Origin: a bacterium
GTDB lineage: Bacteria; Verrucomicrobiota; Verrucomicrobiia; Limisphaerales; J093
Assembly: GCA_021784265.1 (NCBI GenBank)
Contig: JAJXTA010000132.1
Span: 1-7,218 of the forward strand
DNA: 7,218 nt
Direction of reading: 5' to 3'
Shown: one piece after another, positions 5,557 to 7,218 of the stretch
Numbering within the stretch: position 1 is the first letter of the stretch
Layout of the letters: each line of letters begins with the position of its first letter
Made by a program: the position numbers and the translations under genes
The notes under the pieces: model-generated
The model's input: only the letters and a program-made list of their open reading frames with translations
What the model was told of the DNA's origin: nothing
The model's database searches: none

Positions 5557-7218
5557 GTGCGTTTCTTTCCCATCCTGCTGGCGCTGGTGGGTCTCGGGCT
5601 TGCGACCGAGGCCCAGCCGCGGTTGGTCGATCCCAACCAGAACCTCGAACGGACCTGCTTCCAAACCGGGGCGGCGTACAGTGATATCGCCGACCTGCGC
5701 TCCGACGTGGCCATTGTGTACGGCATCGACCGCGGTCTGCCGGCCCGCATCCAAACCTGGCACGACCACGGCTACCGCATCCACGTCATGACCGGGGTTT
5801 CTTGGGGTCAGTACCAGGATTACCTGTACGGCCGGTTCGATGGGACCAACCACGAGGACGAAGCCCAAACCGACGTCGCCGGCCAGCGGATCAGCCACGG
5901 CGGCGACGTCTATTACATGTGTCCCGGGGAGAACTACGGCAAGTTTTTGGCCGTGGGCGTCCGGCGTGCCCTCGAGGCCGGCGCGGAGGCGATCCACCTC
6001 GAGGAGCCTGAGTTCTGGGTGCGCGGGGGCTATTCGGCCGGTTTCAAGCGCGAGTGGGCCAAGTTCTACGGGGAACCTTGGCGCCCGCCCGACCGTTCGG
6101 TGGAAGCGCAGTGGCGCGCCTCCAAGCTCAAGTATTACTTGTATCGTCGCGCCTTGCAGCAGGTGTTCGACTCGGTGCGGAGCTACAACCGGCAAACCGG
6201 CCGCCAGGCGCGCTGCTACGTGCCGACGCACAGCCTGCTCAACTACGCCCACTGGCGGATTGTGAGTCCGGAATCGAGTTTGGCCCGCCTCAACGGGTGC
6301 GACGGCTACATCGCTCAGGTCTGGACGGGCACCGCCCGCACCCCCAACGTCTATCGCGGCCAACTGCGCGAACGGACCTTCGAGACCGCCTTCCTCGAGT
6401 ACGGCACCATGCAAAACCTGGTGCGTGCCACGGGGCGCCGGGTCTGGTACCTGAACGACCCGGTCGAAGACAACCCGCGACACGACTGGGAGGATTACCG
6501 GCGCAACTGGGAATCAACGCTGGTCGCCTCCTTGTTCCAACCCGAAGTGTGGCATTTCGAGGTCATGCCCTGGCCGGAGCGGGTGTTTGGCGGGCGATAC
6601 CCCTCCCGCGCAGATCCGCAACGACGCGAGCCGATGCCCCCGGCGTACGCCACAGAAGTCCAGACCGTCATCAATACCCTCAACGACCTGCACCAGCAGC
6701 CCGTGCGTTGGGACGCGGGCGCCGACGGCGTCGGGGTTCTTGTGAGCGATTCCCTGATGTTCGAGCGGGGTGAACCCCAAGCGAGCGATCCGCACCTGAG
6801 CCACATTTATGGGCTCGCGTTGCCGTTGCTCAAACGCGGGGTCGCCGTCACGCCGGTGCAGCTTGAGAACGTCGGCATGGCCGGCTACCTGGCCCCCTTC
6901 CGGTTGCTCCTGTTAACCTATCAGGGCATGAAACCACTCGAACCCGCAGTGCATGACGGGGTGGCGCGCTGGGTCCGAGCCGGGGGAACCCTCGTCGTCT
7001 GGGACGACGACAGCGACCCATACAACCAGGTCCACGACTGGTGGAACAGCGGGCGATTCCATTACGCCACACCCCGCCAGCACCTGTTTGCGCAACTTGG
7101 GCTGGAGACCAACAGTCCCCCGGGCCGTTATCGTGTCGGCCACGGCACGGTCTGGTTCCACCAGCAGAACCCCGCCCAGCTTGCGGCCGACCCGCAGGGT
7201 GACGCCGTCGTGGCCGCG
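5557..7218 (+). CDS. Putative secreted glycoside-hydrolase-like protein, 3' end outside window
   Basis: An uninterrupted frame of 554 codons runs to the last base of the window, so the gene is partial. From GTG 5557 it begins MRFFPILLALVGLGLATEAQ, a good signal peptide with likely cleavage after TEA (about residue 19); GTG 5548 in the same frame is an alternative. Residues 45-340 look like a glycosidase TIM barrel: short strand-like pieces (VAIVYGI, YRIHVMTGVSWG, AIHLEEPEFW, RRVWYLND, VWHFEVMPWPERV) rich in tryptophan, tyrosine and acidic residues. E149, E150 and E152 in HLEEPEFW are candidate catalytic acids. Residues about 391-485 (GVGVLVSDSL, YGLALPLLKRGVAVTPVQLENV, FRLLLLTYQGMKPLEP, WVRAGGTLVVWDDD) resemble the glutamine-amidotransferase-like middle domain of GH42-type beta-galactosidases. 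I cannot assign a numbered family or substrate. An export signal and a likely sugar-cleaving fold suggest polysaccharide or glycoconjugate breakdown outside the cytoplasm. Confidence 0.75.
   Translation, partial: MRFFPILLALVGLGLATEAQPRLVDPNQNLERTCFQTGAAYSDIADLRSDVAIVYGIDRGLPARIQTWHDHGYRIHVMTGVSWGQYQDYLYGRFDGTNHEDEAQTDVAGQRISHGGDVYYMCPGENYGKFLAVGVRRALEAGAEAIHLEEPEFWVRGGYSAGFKREWAKFYGEPWRPPDRSVEAQWRASKLKYYLYRRALQQVFDSVRSYNRQTGRQARCYVPTHSLLNYAHWRIVSPESSLARLNGCDGYIAQVWTGTARTPNVYRGQLRERTFETAFLEYGTMQNLVRATGRRVWYLNDPVEDNPRHDWEDYRRNWESTLVASLFQPEVWHFEVMPWPERVFGGRYPSRADPQRREPMPPAYATEVQTVINTLNDLHQQPVRWDAGADGVGVLVSDSLMFERGEPQASDPHLSHIYGLALPLLKRGVAVTPVQLENVGMAGYLAPFRLLLLTYQGMKPLEPAVHDGVARWVRAGGTLVVWDDDSDPYNQVHDWWNSGRFHYATPRQHLFAQLGLETNSPPGRYRVGHGTVWFHQQNPAQLAADPQGDAVVAA

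Noticed and set aside
5471..5791. 106-codon ORF with an ATG start at 5471 on the plus strand
   Set aside because: It is in another frame than the secreted protein gene and its sequence is rich in serine, threonine, arginine and proline, as expected of a frame-shifted reading.
5461..6483. 340-codon minus-strand frame opposite the secreted protein gene
   Set aside because: The plus frame has a signal peptide, balanced aromatic content and stays open for 554 codons; the minus frame is its shadow.

Overview
This is a GC-rich, mostly single-copy chromosomal stretch with housekeeping genes. The lineage cannot be fixed from the sequence alone. High GC, GTG starts without visible Shine-Dalgarno sequences, a secreted unclassified glycosidase-like protein, and a dispersed palindrome of the type whose antisense reads 'TGETPVP' all suggest Verrucomicrobiota or a relative in the PVC group. 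That is an inference, held with moderate to low confidence.

Layout. Bases 1-1192 hold no intact gene. They start with a noticeably AT-richer stretch of about 80 bases, followed by an inverted pair of a 23-base repeat (146-218, REPIN-like). A minus-strand stretch (about 274-948) then looks like a decayed gene for a small exported protein: a start, an interrupted signal-peptide-like segment, and a coding-like middle in another frame. About 240 bases of GC-rich intergenic DNA follow.

From 1193 to 3923 three plus-strand genes follow one another: proB (glutamate 5-kinase, first step of proline synthesis), mazG (nucleoside triphosphate pyrophosphohydrolase) and a xylose-isomerase-like TIM-barrel sugar isomerase/epimerase. 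The last two are only 18 bases apart and are probably co-transcribed. Their pathways are unrelated, so this is a housekeeping cluster and not a single pathway.

xseA (large subunit of exodeoxyribonuclease VII) lies on the minus strand, convergent with the isomerase gene across 53 bases that contain a strong GC hairpin. xseB is not beside it. Divergent from xseA, across about 160 bases, a long plus-strand reading frame starts near 5557 and stays open to the last base of the window. It has a signal peptide, a glycoside-hydrolase-like N-terminal part and a later segment resembling the amidotransferase-like middle domain of GH42-type beta-galactosidases. It is the least ordinary gene here, and its C-terminus lies outside the window.

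I see no CRISPR array, tRNA, rRNA, transposase, phage or defence system. The observations most worth following up are the unclassified secreted protein, the REPIN-like repeat, the decayed gene, and the substituted active-site positions in ProB and the C-terminal half of MazG.
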